Shown piece by piece: positions 44,975 to 54,600 of a stretch of DNA of 64,000 nt. The stretch is from Streptococcaceae bacterium (GTDB lineage: Bacteria; Bacillota; Bacilli; Lactobacillales; Streptococcaceae). The position numbers and the translations under genes were made by a program. A model generated the notes under the pieces. The model was not told the DNA's origin and made no database searches. It saw only the letters and a program-made list of their open reading frames with translations. The stretch is from positions 36,806-100,805 of the forward strand of contig JAKVKP010000006.1 in NCBI GenBank assembly GCA_022484805.1, read 5' to 3'. The number at the start of each line of letters is the position of its first letter. The stretch's first letter is position 1.

Positions 44975-45215
44975 GAAAGTTACCCCATTCTATCCTGAAA
45001 TTTTAGTAATCAAGTTATCAAAAATAATAACGCTTAAACAATTAATAATCAATCAAAGCAAAGTGGGTTTATTGACAAAAAATCGAGAAGTTTTAATTTT
45101 TTGAGCTTCATAATCATCCATCCCTTATTGAAATTAACCTAATGAAAAATATTTAGCAATATTTCAGATATTTTTATGATAAAATAACTTATTGAATTAT
45201 GAAAGAGGTTATGGG

Positions 45216-45926
45216 ATGACGGTAAGTGTACTGACAGGCTCTGCCGTGAATGCAATTGGCATTATTTTAGGCGGTTGGCTTGGTCTGTTTTTAACGAAAA
45301 TGACAGCTAATATGAAAGATAGTGTAACTAAGGTAATGGGTATCGGTATTTTAGTATTGGGGATTCAGATGGCGATGTCAACTGAAGCTTTAATCGCTGT
45401 CCTAGTTTGTATTAGTTTAGGGGCCATTTTGGGTGAATATTGGCAAATTGAAACTCAAATTCATCGGTTTGGAGATTATTTAGAAAATAAAATTGGTCAC
45501 GCCAATGGTCAATTTTCAGAGGCTTTTGTTACGGCAACATTATTATTTGTAATTGGCTCAATGGGGATTATTGGTGCGATTCAAAGTGGAATTGCTAATA
45601 ATCATACAATTTTATTTACGAAAGCAGTAATGGATGGTGTACTCGCAATTATCTTAACCTCTACTATGGGAAGTGGCATTATTTTTTCGGCCGGACCGGT
45701 TTTTATTTATCAAGGCTTAATTGCGATATTTGCAAATTTGATTGGTAAGGCATTGCCAAATTCCCTAATTGAAGCTTTGATGCCAGAAATTTCTGCAGTG
45801 GGTGGTATTTTGATTATTGCAATTGCCTTGAATTTAATGTCTATTATAAAAATTAGAGTTTCAAATATCTTACCTTCACTTTTATTAATAATTACTTTTA
45901 TTACTATTCGCTATTATTTTTGGTGA
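45216..45926 (+). CDS. DUF554 membrane protein (YqgA/YdfK-like)
   Basis: 236 aa with about seven TM helices. The start GSAVNAIGIILGGWLGL and 'FVIGSMGIIGAIQSG' are characteristic of DUF554. ATG 45216 is chosen since GAGG lies about 8 bases before it and homology begins with TVSVLTGSAVN. The family is putative transport-like; no substrate known. Confidence 0.88.
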   Translation: MTVSVLTGSAVNAIGIILGGWLGLFLTKMTANMKDSVTKVMGIGILVLGIQMAMSTEALIAVLVCISLGAILGEYWQIETQIHRFGDYLENKIGHANGQFSEAFVTATLLFVIGSMGIIGAIQSGIANNHTILFTKAVMDGVLAIILTSTMGSGIIFSAGPVFIYQGLIAIFANLIGKALPNSLIEALMPEISAVGGILIIAIALNLMSIIKIRVSNILPSLLLIITFITIRYYFW

Positions 45927-46008
45927 ATTTTCGAGTGATTGAATTTAGCGTTAAAAATAATTTTAAGCAATCAATTAAGCTGGCTTATTCAAAAAGGACT
46001 GGAAAATC

Positions 46009-46857
46009 TTGGAACAAAAACAATCTAAACAAATTAAAGTCGAACGATCAATTATTAAAACTTATCGAAAAACAATTTGGTCCAAATTTGTGAAGGCAAT
46101 CAATGATTTTGATTTGCTAGAGTCAGGTGATAAAATTGCGATTTGTATTTCGGGTGGCAAAGATTCGATGTTGATGGCTAAATGCTTTCAGGAATTAAAA
46201 CAGCATGGGAAAATTGTTTTCGATTTAGCTTTTATTGTGATGGATCCCGGATATCATCCAACTAATCTTGAGGTGATTAAGCAAAATGCCTTAACTTTAG
46301 GAATTCCGATTACTGTGTTTAATGCGAATATTTTTGACTATGTTTATCAACTGGAAAAAGGCAGCCCCTGTTATTTATGTGCTAAAATGCGCCGTGGTCA
46401 TTTATATGCTCAGGCACAATCACTCGGCTGTAATAAAATTGCCCTTGGGCACCACTATGATGATGTTTTAGAAACCATTTTATTAAATTTATTCTATGCT
46501 GGTGAGGTCAAAACAATGATGCCAAAACTTAGTTCTCAGAATTATGAAGGCATTGAACTAATTCGACCAATGTACTATATTCGTGAACAGCATATTAAGA
46601 ATTGGCGTGATGCCAATGCTCTTACCTTTATTAATTGTGCTTGTCGTTTTACTGAAGAAGTTGGTTGTGGTATAAATGGTAATCATCCCAATAAGAAAAA
46701 GTCTAAGCGAGCTGAAATGAAGGCTTTACTAGCTCAACTAAGTAAGGATAATCCTTATTTAGAGCAATCTTTATTTAAGTCAATGACGAATATCAATCTT
46801 GAAAGTATATTAGGCTATAAAAAGAATGGTAAGTCTTATTCATTTTTGGACGAATAG
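46009..46857 (+). CDS. ttcA: TtcA-like tRNA thiolation ATPase
   Basis: 282 aa PP-loop ATPase. The P-loop is ISGGKDSMLMAKCF. A C-Y-L-C-A-K-M-R-R-G motif and a later N-C-A-C-R provide the cysteines that bind a [4Fe-4S] cluster in TtcA, and GHHYDDVLET is the conserved adenylation-site motif. TtcA makes 2-thiocytidine at position 32 of tRNA. TTG start with AGGACTGG upstream. It could instead be one of the related TtuA/TtcA-like proteins with another tRNA target. Confidence 0.83.
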   Translation: MEQKQSKQIKVERSIIKTYRKTIWSKFVKAINDFDLLESGDKIAICISGGKDSMLMAKCFQELKQHGKIVFDLAFIVMDPGYHPTNLEVIKQNALTLGIPITVFNANIFDYVYQLEKGSPCYLCAKMRRGHLYAQAQSLGCNKIALGHHYDDVLETILLNLFYAGEVKTMMPKLSSQNYEGIELIRPMYYIREQHIKNWRDANALTFINCACRFTEEVGCGINGNHPNKKKSKRAEMKALLAQLSKDNPYLEQSLFKSMTNINLESILGYKKNGKSYSFLDE

Positions 46858-46881
46858 CCAAAAGTAATTTATGAAAATACG

Positions 46882-46919
46882 AAAGAGTTTATCAATTAAT
46901 TTTGATAAACTCTTTTTTT
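46882..46919 (+). terminator. Rho-independent terminator
   Basis: Perfect 14-bp arms AAAGAGTTTATCAA (46882-46895) and TTGATAAACTCTTT (46902-46915), then T-run. Confidence 0.92.
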
Positions 46920-46969
46920 GAATTTTTCACGTAGTAATAGATAGGCAAGTAATTACTTTGAAGAAAAAA

Positions 46970-47011
46970 CTTTTAAAAAACTGCAATGCTAATTCAAGAG
47001 TTTTTTAAAAG
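46970..47011 (+). promoter_or_regulatory. Hairpin ahead of the Tad-like operon
   Basis: Perfect 13-bp arms CTTTTAAAAAACT (46970-46982) and AGTTTTTTAAAAG (46999-47011), loop of 16 bases containing an ATG at 46986. It may be an operator, a leader attenuator, or a translation-masking structure for the first Tad gene. Confidence 0.45.
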
Positions 47012-47063
47012 ACTTTTAAAAGTTTTTAAGAGAAAGTATATCAAGTCTTTAGAATTAGGAGGT

Positions 47064-47471
47064 ATGTTAACAATCCAACATTTAATTAAAATATTGATTA
47101 CCTGGTTATTAGGTTTTATATTTTTAGGCTTTATATTATTTTATGCTTATTCAAATAGTAGGCAGAGTAATCAAAATCAAGGACTTCAGGAAACACTGCA
47201 AGCCACGATACTTGCTCATCAGGATTATAGCGAGCGGGTAGAGCCAAAGGGATTTTACTTAGATAAAGAAGGCTTTGAGCGTGCTTTTACCGATGCACTC
47301 TTAAGTAATCAAAATTTTAAATCGAGTCAGCAGGAAATAGAATTTTCATATTTGCCATCGCTATCGAGTGTTCAGGAAAACGCCATTAGTGGTGTCAAGG
47401 TGAAAGTCATTACTAAGAATCAAAAATATCAAGGCACAATCATTATTGATTGCGGAGAGGATAAAAATTAA
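47064..47471 (+). CDS. TadE-like bitopic protein, first gene of the Tad-like locus
   Basis: 135 aa from ATG 47064. One TM helix (about 7-30, ILITWLLGFIFLGFILFYAY) is followed by an extracytoplasmic part with helix and beta-strands, ending GVKVKVITKNQKYQGTIII. This is the layout of TadE-like minor pilins. The start is uncertain: AGGAGG ends only one base before this ATG, while an in-frame ATG at 46986 has no RBS and lies in a hairpin loop. Its stop overlaps the CpaF start, so it belongs to the operon. Confidence 0.6.
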   Translation: MLTIQHLIKILITWLLGFIFLGFILFYAYSNSRQSNQNQGLQETLQATILAHQDYSERVEPKGFYLDKEGFERAFTDALLSNQNFKSSQQEIEFSYLPSLSSVQENAISGVKVKVITKNQKYQGTIIIDCGEDKN

Positions 47472-48988
47472 TGGTTCTATTTATTTCTAAACAAGAAAAA
47501 CAGCGTGCCAAGGTTTTGGCTTTTATCAATGACGAGACAGAATTTGAAGGTATTGATGAGATTGAGGAAACAGGCGTAGTTGCAAATGAGGAAGGACTGT
47601 CTAAGCAACTAGGTGATTATTCTAAAAGCATAAGACCAGAATCTAAGGCTAATCTATCAAAATTAGTTTCAGATGAAATTGTAAGCTATATTTACGAGGA
47701 TTTAATTACGCACCATGCGAGTGAGGTGATTCGGGCACTTTTTAATCAATCCGCGCGCGAGAATTTGAAAGAAGTGATTAGACGGCAGCATCGACAGTAT
47801 ATTCGAGATGATTTAGTGAAGATAGACTATATATTAAGTGAGTGTATCGGAACAGGCTTTATTGAGCGGTTGCTGAAATTACCAGAGATTACGGATATTG
47901 GCTGGAATGGTCATTTTTTGACGGTTGAAACGCCAAATATTCGCTTGAGCTATTCAGCAAAAGAGCTAGGCTTATCAAATATTGAAAATTATATTAACCG
48001 TGTTGCGGCAAAATTTTCAAATGCAGTTGGCAAAGCGTTTAATGAAAGTCACCCCATTTTGGATTCAGCTTATGATAATGTTCGCTTGAATGCTGTCCAT
48101 CATTCGTTAAGTCCTGATGGAACAACGCTCTCACTTCGGGTTGTGCGAGAACAGTTAGCAATCACAGGTGAAAATTTTTCAGATTGCTTTGCACCAGCAT
48201 TTATTTTAGATTTTTTAGCTGGAATTATGAAAACTGGCTGCAATCTTGTGATATCGGGTATGACTGGTAGCGGTAAAACAGAAATTCAAAAGTTGGCTTT
48301 TTCATTTGTTAATGAGGACGAAAAAATTATTACGATTGAAGATGTTCAAGAAATGCATCTTAAAAAATTATATCCAAATAAGGATATCTATTCTTGGCAG
48401 ATTAATGAAAAGATTGGTATTGATGAATTGGTTCGGGCTAGCCTGCGAAATAATCCTGATTGGGTGGTTGTATCAGAAACACGAGGCGCCGAGGCATATG
48501 AAATGTATCAGGCCTTGATGAGCGGTCATTATATTGTAACGACTCTGCATGCTGAAAGTGCCGCAAAAATTCCACGCCGCTTCGTTGGTATGTGTTTAAG
48601 TAAATATCAATTAGACGAAAAATTATTAATGTCAGATCTGGTTTCCACCTTTGATTTTGGTTTTCATATCAAAAAGGTGACTTATAAAGGTACTACGTTA
48701 CGTTATTTAGAAGAGATTGTTGAGTTTGGAATGAATCAGCATATTACGTTATTTAAACAGATTTTTCGTAATGGTAAGTTTTATATTTCAACTGGCAATC
48801 AGTTATCGCCTGCCTTTCTAGGAAGAATGGCGGAAAAAGGAGTGGCTGAATTTATCTTTCCAACGAATCAAGAGAACTTGATTTCTAAACCGATTATCAA
48901 TGAATTGGCACTGACCGAAGGATTACCCTTACAAAATCGTTTGAAACAAGAGATTGCTAAAAAAATTATTGGCGGTGAAGTACGATGA
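47471..48988 (+). CDS. cpaF: CpaF/TadA-type secretion ATPase
   Basis: 505 aa hexameric ATPase of the type II/IV pilus family. An N-terminal domain leads to the ATPase core: 'LNAVHHSLSPDGTTLSLRVV', Walker A GMTGSGKT (263-270), the Asp-box IITIEDVQEM, Walker B/arginine segment WVVVSETRGAEAYEMYQALMSGH, and TTLHAES (His-box). It powers pilus or pseudopilus assembly with TadB and TadC. It overlaps both neighbours by one to four bases. Confidence 0.9.
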   Translation: MVLFISKQEKQRAKVLAFINDETEFEGIDEIEETGVVANEEGLSKQLGDYSKSIRPESKANLSKLVSDEIVSYIYEDLITHHASEVIRALFNQSARENLKEVIRRQHRQYIRDDLVKIDYILSECIGTGFIERLLKLPEITDIGWNGHFLTVETPNIRLSYSAKELGLSNIENYINRVAAKFSNAVGKAFNESHPILDSAYDNVRLNAVHHSLSPDGTTLSLRVVREQLAITGENFSDCFAPAFILDFLAGIMKTGCNLVISGMTGSGKTEIQKLAFSFVNEDEKIITIEDVQEMHLKKLYPNKDIYSWQINEKIGIDELVRASLRNNPDWVVVSETRGAEAYEMYQALMSGHYIVTTLHAESAAKIPRRFVGMCLSKYQLDEKLLMSDLVSTFDFGFHIKKVTYKGTTLRYLEEIVEFGMNQHITLFKQIFRNGKFYISTGNQLSPAFLGRMAEKGVAEFIFPTNQENLISKPIINELALTEGLPLQNRLKQEIAKKIIGGEVR

Positions 48989-49812
48989 AATTATTTAGTA
49001 GGCGTAAAGGTAATTTGATTTTAGCAGATCAGCTATGTGCCTATCGAATGGCTTATCAAAAGCCAGTGGATAATAAAGAATATTTATTATACATAGGGAT
49101 GCCCGCTCTGTTATTAGGCGGTCTATTCTACTACTTGACTTATTCTTTGCTTCTCGCCTTAATTGGCTTTATTGTAGGCTTTATATTTGGTTGGCGTTCC
49201 TTATTGCCAAAAGTGATTTATCGAAGTTACGTTATACTCTCCTTTAATGAGCGTAATCGAATGTTAAATTTAATGACACAACAAATGTCTGATCAATCTA
49301 AAACACCAAGAGAAATTTTAGAAAGGGTTACGAATCGTTTAAATGGTGAATTATATCAAGATTTTATGCCCATTGTAATCAAAATTGCAACAGGTATGGC
49401 TAGTTTTGAGATAAAAGAATTATTTAATCAAATCAGAGTGAAATATTATCAAGATATTATTTTTGTTCAATATATGGAACAGCTAGAAACTAATTTTTTG
49501 ATTGGCTTTGATAACCTTAATGCATTGAAAGATATGACGGTTTATCATAATCAATTAAGACTAAAAAGAGACTTGTTTTTAAAATCTAAATCAAATTATT
49601 TTAAAGATTGCCAATTATTAATTTTGATTTTTTTCATACTAATTACGGCAATCGAGTTTGGCTTTGGTTATCAAAGGTTTATCGAAACATTTTCAAATAC
49701 CATTGTTGGCAAGGTGGACAGTATTATTTATGTTAGTTTATTTTCAATTATTATGTATCATTTTACTCAATTATTTTTTGATGATTCAATTACGGAGGTA
49801 ACTATTAGATGA
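48985..49812 (+). CDS. tadB: TadB-like inner-membrane platform protein
   Basis: 275 aa with two N-terminal TM helices (about 37-70), a cytoplasmic helical core (about 85-200: RNRMLNLMTQQMSDQSKTPREILERV), and two C-terminal TM helices (about 210-265). This is the T2SSF/TadB fold without recognisable sequence motifs. The four-base overlaps with cpaF and the next gene support the role. Similarity to curated TadB is not testable here. Confidence 0.72.
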   Translation: MKLFSRRKGNLILADQLCAYRMAYQKPVDNKEYLLYIGMPALLLGGLFYYLTYSLLLALIGFIVGFIFGWRSLLPKVIYRSYVILSFNERNRMLNLMTQQMSDQSKTPREILERVTNRLNGELYQDFMPIVIKIATGMASFEIKELFNQIRVKYYQDIIFVQYMEQLETNFLIGFDNLNALKDMTVYHNQLRLKRDLFLKSKSNYFKDCQLLILIFFILITAIEFGFGYQRFIETFSNTIVGKVDSIIYVSLFSIIMYHFTQLFFDDSITEVTIR

Positions 49813-50576
49813 GTGATTTAATGTCCAGCAAAAGTAATTTATTTAACAGATTATGTGTTAAAAGTATGACAGAAGCAACCTATGCAGCATTGCGCAAGAT
49901 GAATCGCTCAGATTTTGATATTTTAATTTGGCAGAAAAGGAGATTGATTCTGAGTATATTTTTGCTTCTTTTTGCATGTTTCACTGCATTATTAATAAAT
50001 CCTATCGTTGCCATCATAATTGTATTGTTCATCTTAATTGCCTATTTTTACCAAGAGCTGTTGATTAGGCGTCGCTATCAACGGTTTCGTTTTGAACGTA
50101 ATTTACAATTTTTCAAATTCGCTCGATTAGTAATTCCTTATTTAATGCAAGCAAAGCAGGGAATCAGTATCTATCAAATTTTAAGTAGTATGGTACCAAG
50201 AATTGAGACTCAAGCTGATCAGCAGCTACTAAGTGTTTTAATGACTCAAATTACTGAGCAGCCAGAATCAATCCAACCATACATAAAATTTGCAAATGCG
50301 ATGAGTGACAGCGACTATGCCGTTACTTTTATGTCGGTCATATTTGATATTTCTCAGGGCGCCACTGATGAGCAGATGATTGAAGAATTGGGAAAAACGG
50401 TATCTGTTCAACTAATGCAGGCAATTGATGAAATTATCAACTTTAAACAGAAAAAATTTGTGATGTTTCCGACCAAATTAACAATGATTAATTTAATACT
50501 GATTATCGGCTATATGGTCTGTGCATTGATTGATCAAATTAATCAGTTTGGCAATTTTATCCACTTTGAATTTTAG
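49809..50576 (+). CDS. tadC: TadC-like inner-membrane platform protein
   Basis: 255 aa with the same layout as its neighbour: paired TM helices at about 46-78, a cytoplasmic GspF-type helical domain (ARLVIPYLMQAKQGISIYQILSSMV ... IFDISQGATDEQMIEELGK), and a C-terminal TM helix (about 222-240). T2SSF-type, pairing with the TadB-like protein. ATG overlaps the previous stop (ATGA). Confidence 0.75.
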   Translation: MSDLMSSKSNLFNRLCVKSMTEATYAALRKMNRSDFDILIWQKRRLILSIFLLLFACFTALLINPIVAIIIVLFILIAYFYQELLIRRRYQRFRFERNLQFFKFARLVIPYLMQAKQGISIYQILSSMVPRIETQADQQLLSVLMTQITEQPESIQPYIKFANAMSDSDYAVTFMSVIFDISQGATDEQMIEELGKTVSVQLMQAIDEIINFKQKKFVMFPTKLTMINLILIIGYMVCALIDQINQFGNFIHFEF

Positions 50577-50587
50577 GAGGCTTTTGA

Positions 50588-50953
50588 TTGGAGCATCATA
50601 TTTCAGAAATTATTCATTGGTTTCTAACACTTTTAATTATTACAGTATTAGTCAGTATCACTTTATTAGGTAAGGCAATTAATGATATCAATGCTTTTAA
50701 AAATGATGTCAACGCAAGTATCGAACGTCATGGCGGTTATACCGAACAGGCCGAATCAGAGATACAAACGTATTCTAAAAATTATTATTGCGATTTATTT
50801 AAAATTGCTTCGGTTTCTAAAATAGGAGCAGTAAGTTATGGTCAAACGATTAATTATGTTATTGAAGGTCATTTCCCAGTCGCTTTTTTTACGGATTCTT
50901 CCTTTAACGTGAATTTTCATGGGCAAGCAAGTTCTAAATTAAGGAGTTACTGA
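50588..50953 (+). CDS. TadE/DUF4320-like bitopic protein
   Basis: 121 aa, TTG start with AGGAGG 7 bases upstream. One N-terminal TM helix (about 10-30) is followed by a helix with two cysteine-free charged turns and a beta-rich end (YGQTINYVIEGHFPVAFF). The pattern 'short tail - TM - helix - IERHGGY' resembles TadE/DUF4320 minor pilins of Clostridia. Its stop codon overlaps the next ATG. Likely a pseudopilin of the machine. Confidence 0.62.
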   Translation: MEHHISEIIHWFLTLLIITVLVSITLLGKAINDINAFKNDVNASIERHGGYTEQAESEIQTYSKNYYCDLFKIASVSKIGAVSYGQTINYVIEGHFPVAFFTDSSFNVNFHGQASSKLRSY

Positions 50954-51096
50954 TGGAAAACAATATTGCTAGATTATGGTATTTAATTGGTGGCTGCTTA
51001 ATATTTAGCTTTTTAATTCACATGATGATTTCAGAAAGGGAGGTAATTTTATTCTTAATTGAATCATTTTTTAAGGCGAAATATCGAATCCAGTAA
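50953..51096 (+). CDS. Tiny single-TM protein, paralog of the 60-aa protein
   Basis: 47 aa, MENNIARLWYLIGGCLIFSF as its start, coded from the ATG that overlaps the previous stop by one base (TGATG). It shares M-E-x-N-x-x-R-L-W-x-x-I-G and a later F-F-K with the 60-aa product at 51207, so the two are probably duplicates. It has one TM helix and a short tail. Candidate Flp-type pilin-like subunit. No class III signal (G/A-x-x-x-E) is obvious. Confidence 0.6.
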   Translation: MENNIARLWYLIGGCLIFSFLIHMMISEREVILFLIESFFKAKYRIQ

Positions 51097-51206
51097 TTGG
51101 CTAATGATCTGTCAAATATTAAAACGCATTCTGGGAGGTGATGTATTTGATTGTAGCTGAGTGAGCTAATCGAAATGCAATCTAAGGAAAGGGAGGGAGA
51201 TTATAG

Positions 51207-51389
51207 ATGGAAGCTAACACAGATCGATTGTGGTGGACAATAGGGATTATTGTCATTGGGGGTATTTTAATTACAGCCTCATGCAAATTATTTCCAGAAA
51301 TTATGAATAGCGTAGCACTGTTTTTTAAAAAGACACTAGAAAATGGCATGAATCAGTTATCACCAAATTTACCGGGCAATAATAGTTAA
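51207..51389 (+). CDS. Small pilin-like single-TM protein
   Basis: 60 aa, MEANTDRLWWTIG, then a TM helix (about 11-30, GIIVIGGILITASCKLF) and an amphipathic tail ending in Gln/Asn/Pro-rich residues (NQLSPNLPGNNS). GGGAGGGAG is 8-9 bases before the ATG. Its length and helix match Flp-type pilins, but the prepilin-peptidase cleavage site is missing. Last gene of the Tad-like run; the likely filament-forming subunit by position and strong RBS. Confidence 0.65.
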   Translation: MEANTDRLWWTIGIIVIGGILITASCKLFPEIMNSVALFFKKTLENGMNQLSPNLPGNNS

Positions 51390-51690
51390 AAATTGATTAT
51401 TTGCTAAATTGTTTGTGAAAAAATTTTTCTCCTTGATTGTTTTATAATTTTTTTGGTTTTAATCATTAAATAAATCTTGTAATTATAGGCTTTTCTGACG
51501 TTTTGCGTTATAATAAATGAAAATATGTCAATCTTTTTGATTATAAATTTAGATTAACATTTTTCACAAGTGTTTATTTTTCGATAGAAAGACAGTATAA
51601 TTGCTGATGTATCATCACTTTTTTATTAATAAACACCTAAAATTTAATTATAGAGTAATCATTTTGTAATACACGATAGAGGAGAACACA
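51390..51690 (+). other. Intergenic region upstream of nifJ
   Basis: 301 bases, very AT-rich. Two half-matches to the Rex redox operator are seen: TTGTGAAAAAATTTTTC just after 51409 (left half intact) and a TTCACAA-type right half near 51563. GTTATAATAAAT-like -10 sequences occur. Promoter and redox control of nifJ are plausible but not proven. No small gene is seen. Confidence 0.35.
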
Positions 51691-54600
51691 ATGAAAAAAA
51701 CGATGGACGGTAATCAAGCCGCCGCCTATATTTCATATGGACTTAGCGAATTGGCTGCAATTTATCCAATTACCCCAAGTTCAACAATGGCAGAACACGT
51801 CGATGAATGGCAAGCTCAAGGCAAGTTAAATGTATTCGATAATACCTTAGAAGTTGTTGAGATGCAATCAGAAGCTGGCGCCGCGGGTACTGTCCACGGG
51901 ATGTTGAAATCAGGTAGCTTAACTACAACTTATACTGCTTCACAGGGCTTACTTTTAATGATACCTAATATGTATAAGATTGCGGGTGAACTTTTACCGA
52001 CCGTTTTTCATGTGGCATCACGTGCGATTGCCGCGGCTTCTCTAAATATTTTTGGTGATCATAGCGATGTGATGAGCACACGTTCTACTGGTTTTTGTAT
52101 GCTTTTTGAAAGTAGTGTCCAAGAAGTGATGGACTTATCCGCAGTTGCGCATCTTGCTTCAATTGAAGCAAGTTTACCTTTTATTAATTCATTTGATGGA
52201 TTTAGGACTTCTCATGAATTACAAAAAATTGAAGTGATTGATTATCAAGATTTAAAACCAATGATTAATCAAGAAAAATTAGCAAAATTTAGAAATCGGG
52301 CAATGAATCCGGAACATCCAACAGCTTCAGGACAAGCACAAAATCCAGATATTTATTTTCAACAGCGTGAAACCGTCAATAGTTATTATCAAAGAGTACC
52401 AGCAATTGTTCAAAAATACATGACAAAAATTAACAAGCTAAGAGGTACAAATTATGATTTGGTTAATTATTATGGTGCCGAAGATGCGACCGAAATTATT
52501 ATTGCGATTGGTAGTGTTGGACAAACACTCGAGCAAACGGTTGATTACTTAAACGCTAAGGGCCGAAAAGTTGGTTTTTTAAATATCCATTTATATCGAC
52601 CATTCCCAGTTGAAAATTTCTTGGAAAAATTACCATCAACGGTAGAGAGTATTGCTGTTTTGGACCGAACTAAGGAGCCCGGAAGCGATGGGGAGCCTTT
52701 ATTATTAGACGTGCAAAGTGTTATTTATCGCTCAGGGATTCATCCTTTAATTATTGGCGGTCGTTATGGTTTGGGTAGTAAAGATGTCACACCAACGCAA
52801 ATTGTTGCGGTATTTGACGAATTAAGAAAAAACAATCCAAAAGAACGCTTTACCATTGGTATTAAAGATGAAGTAACTAATTTATCATTGGCAGAAGGTG
52901 AAAGCCTTGATTTTACCGATTCTGCAATTTTTCAAGCAAAGTTTTGGGGATTTGGTTCAGATGGTACAGTTGGTGCAAATAAATCAGCAATTAAAATTAT
53001 TGGTGATCACACGGATCAAAATGTACAGGGCTATTTTTCTTACGATTCCAAAAAATCGGGTGGCTTGACTGTCTCACATTTACGCTTTGGTAATGAACCA
53101 ATCAAGTCAACCTATCTCATTCAGCATGCCGATTTTGTAGCGGTTCATGCTGCGAATTATGTGCATCAATATGACGTGCTTCAAGGTTTGAAGCCAGGTG
53201 GTATTTTCTTACTCAATACGCTTTGGGATGATGAACAGCTAGATCGTCATTTACCATCTAAAATAAAACGCTACATTGCTGAAAATAAAATTCAGTTTTA
53301 CACGTTAAATGCGATTAAAATTGCTGAAGAAGCAGGATTAGGTCGTCGAATTAATACAGCGATGCAAGTCGGGTTCTTTAAACTAGCCAATATTATGCCT
53401 TTTGATGAAGTAATTGAATTATTAAAACAAGATGCACATGATAGCTATGCTAAAAAATCAATGGCGATTGTTGAAGCTAATATTAAGGCGATAGATTCAA
53501 GTATTACGGCATTGCATCAGGTCGAAATACCGGAAGCATGGCTTTCAGCTGAAGCACCTGTAAAAGAAGCAGTACAAATTGGTGCAAAGACAGCTAAACA
53601 AAAATATGTCTTTAAAATCGTCAATACAGTCAATTCGCAAGCAGGAGATCATTTATCTGTTGGTGATTTGATTGATAATGGCATGCAAACAGGTGATATG
53701 CCAACAGGCACAACGGCATTTGAAAAACGCGGAATTGCCTTACAAGTACCAGAATGGAATGCAGATCGCTGTACGCAATGTAATGAATGTGCCTTTGTTT
53801 GTCCACACGCAGCCATTCGACCATTCTTAGCAGATGATGAAGAAATGACTGAAGCACCAGAAGGCTATATCGTACGCGAAATGCGTGGCGCCGACGGTAT
53901 TAAATATCGGATTCAAGTTTCAGTAGAAGATTGTACTGGTTGTGGTCTTTGTGTTGAAGCATGTCCAGCTAAGGGAAAAGCACTTGAAATGAAACCATAT
54001 GATGCGATGAAAGATCAAGCAATCAATTGGGCATTTGCAATGACGCTTCGCCAAAAAGAAAATCCCGCAAAGCCTGGTAGTCTTTTACATTATCAGTTCA
54101 ATAAGCCATTAATTGAATTTTCAGGAGCCTGTGCAGGTTGTGGTGAAACACCTTATATCAAACAATTAACACAAATGTTTGGTGATCGGATGATGATGGC
54201 CAATGCAACTGGCTGTTCATCTATTTATGGTGGTTCTTCGCCAGTAACACCATACACAACTAATGATTTTGGGCAAGGTCCTGCTTGGAGTAATTCTTTA
54301 TTTGAAGACAATGCAGAGTTTGGCTACGGCATGCATATTGCAACTCAACAAAAAAGAAATGAACTAGCCAAATTAGTTAAAAAAGTAATTGATAGCGAAA
54401 CTGTGTCAACTGAATTAGCCTTATTGTTAGAAGATTGGTTGCAGCATAAGGATCAAAGTGAAGGTACTAGACAACGTGCAGAGAAATTAAAAGCAGCGTT
54501 GGCTGAGGAGCAGGAATTTTCAGATGAATTACAGGTAATCTATCAACGGCGGGATCAGTTTGTTAAGCCTTCTCAATGGATTATTGGTGGTGACGGCTGG

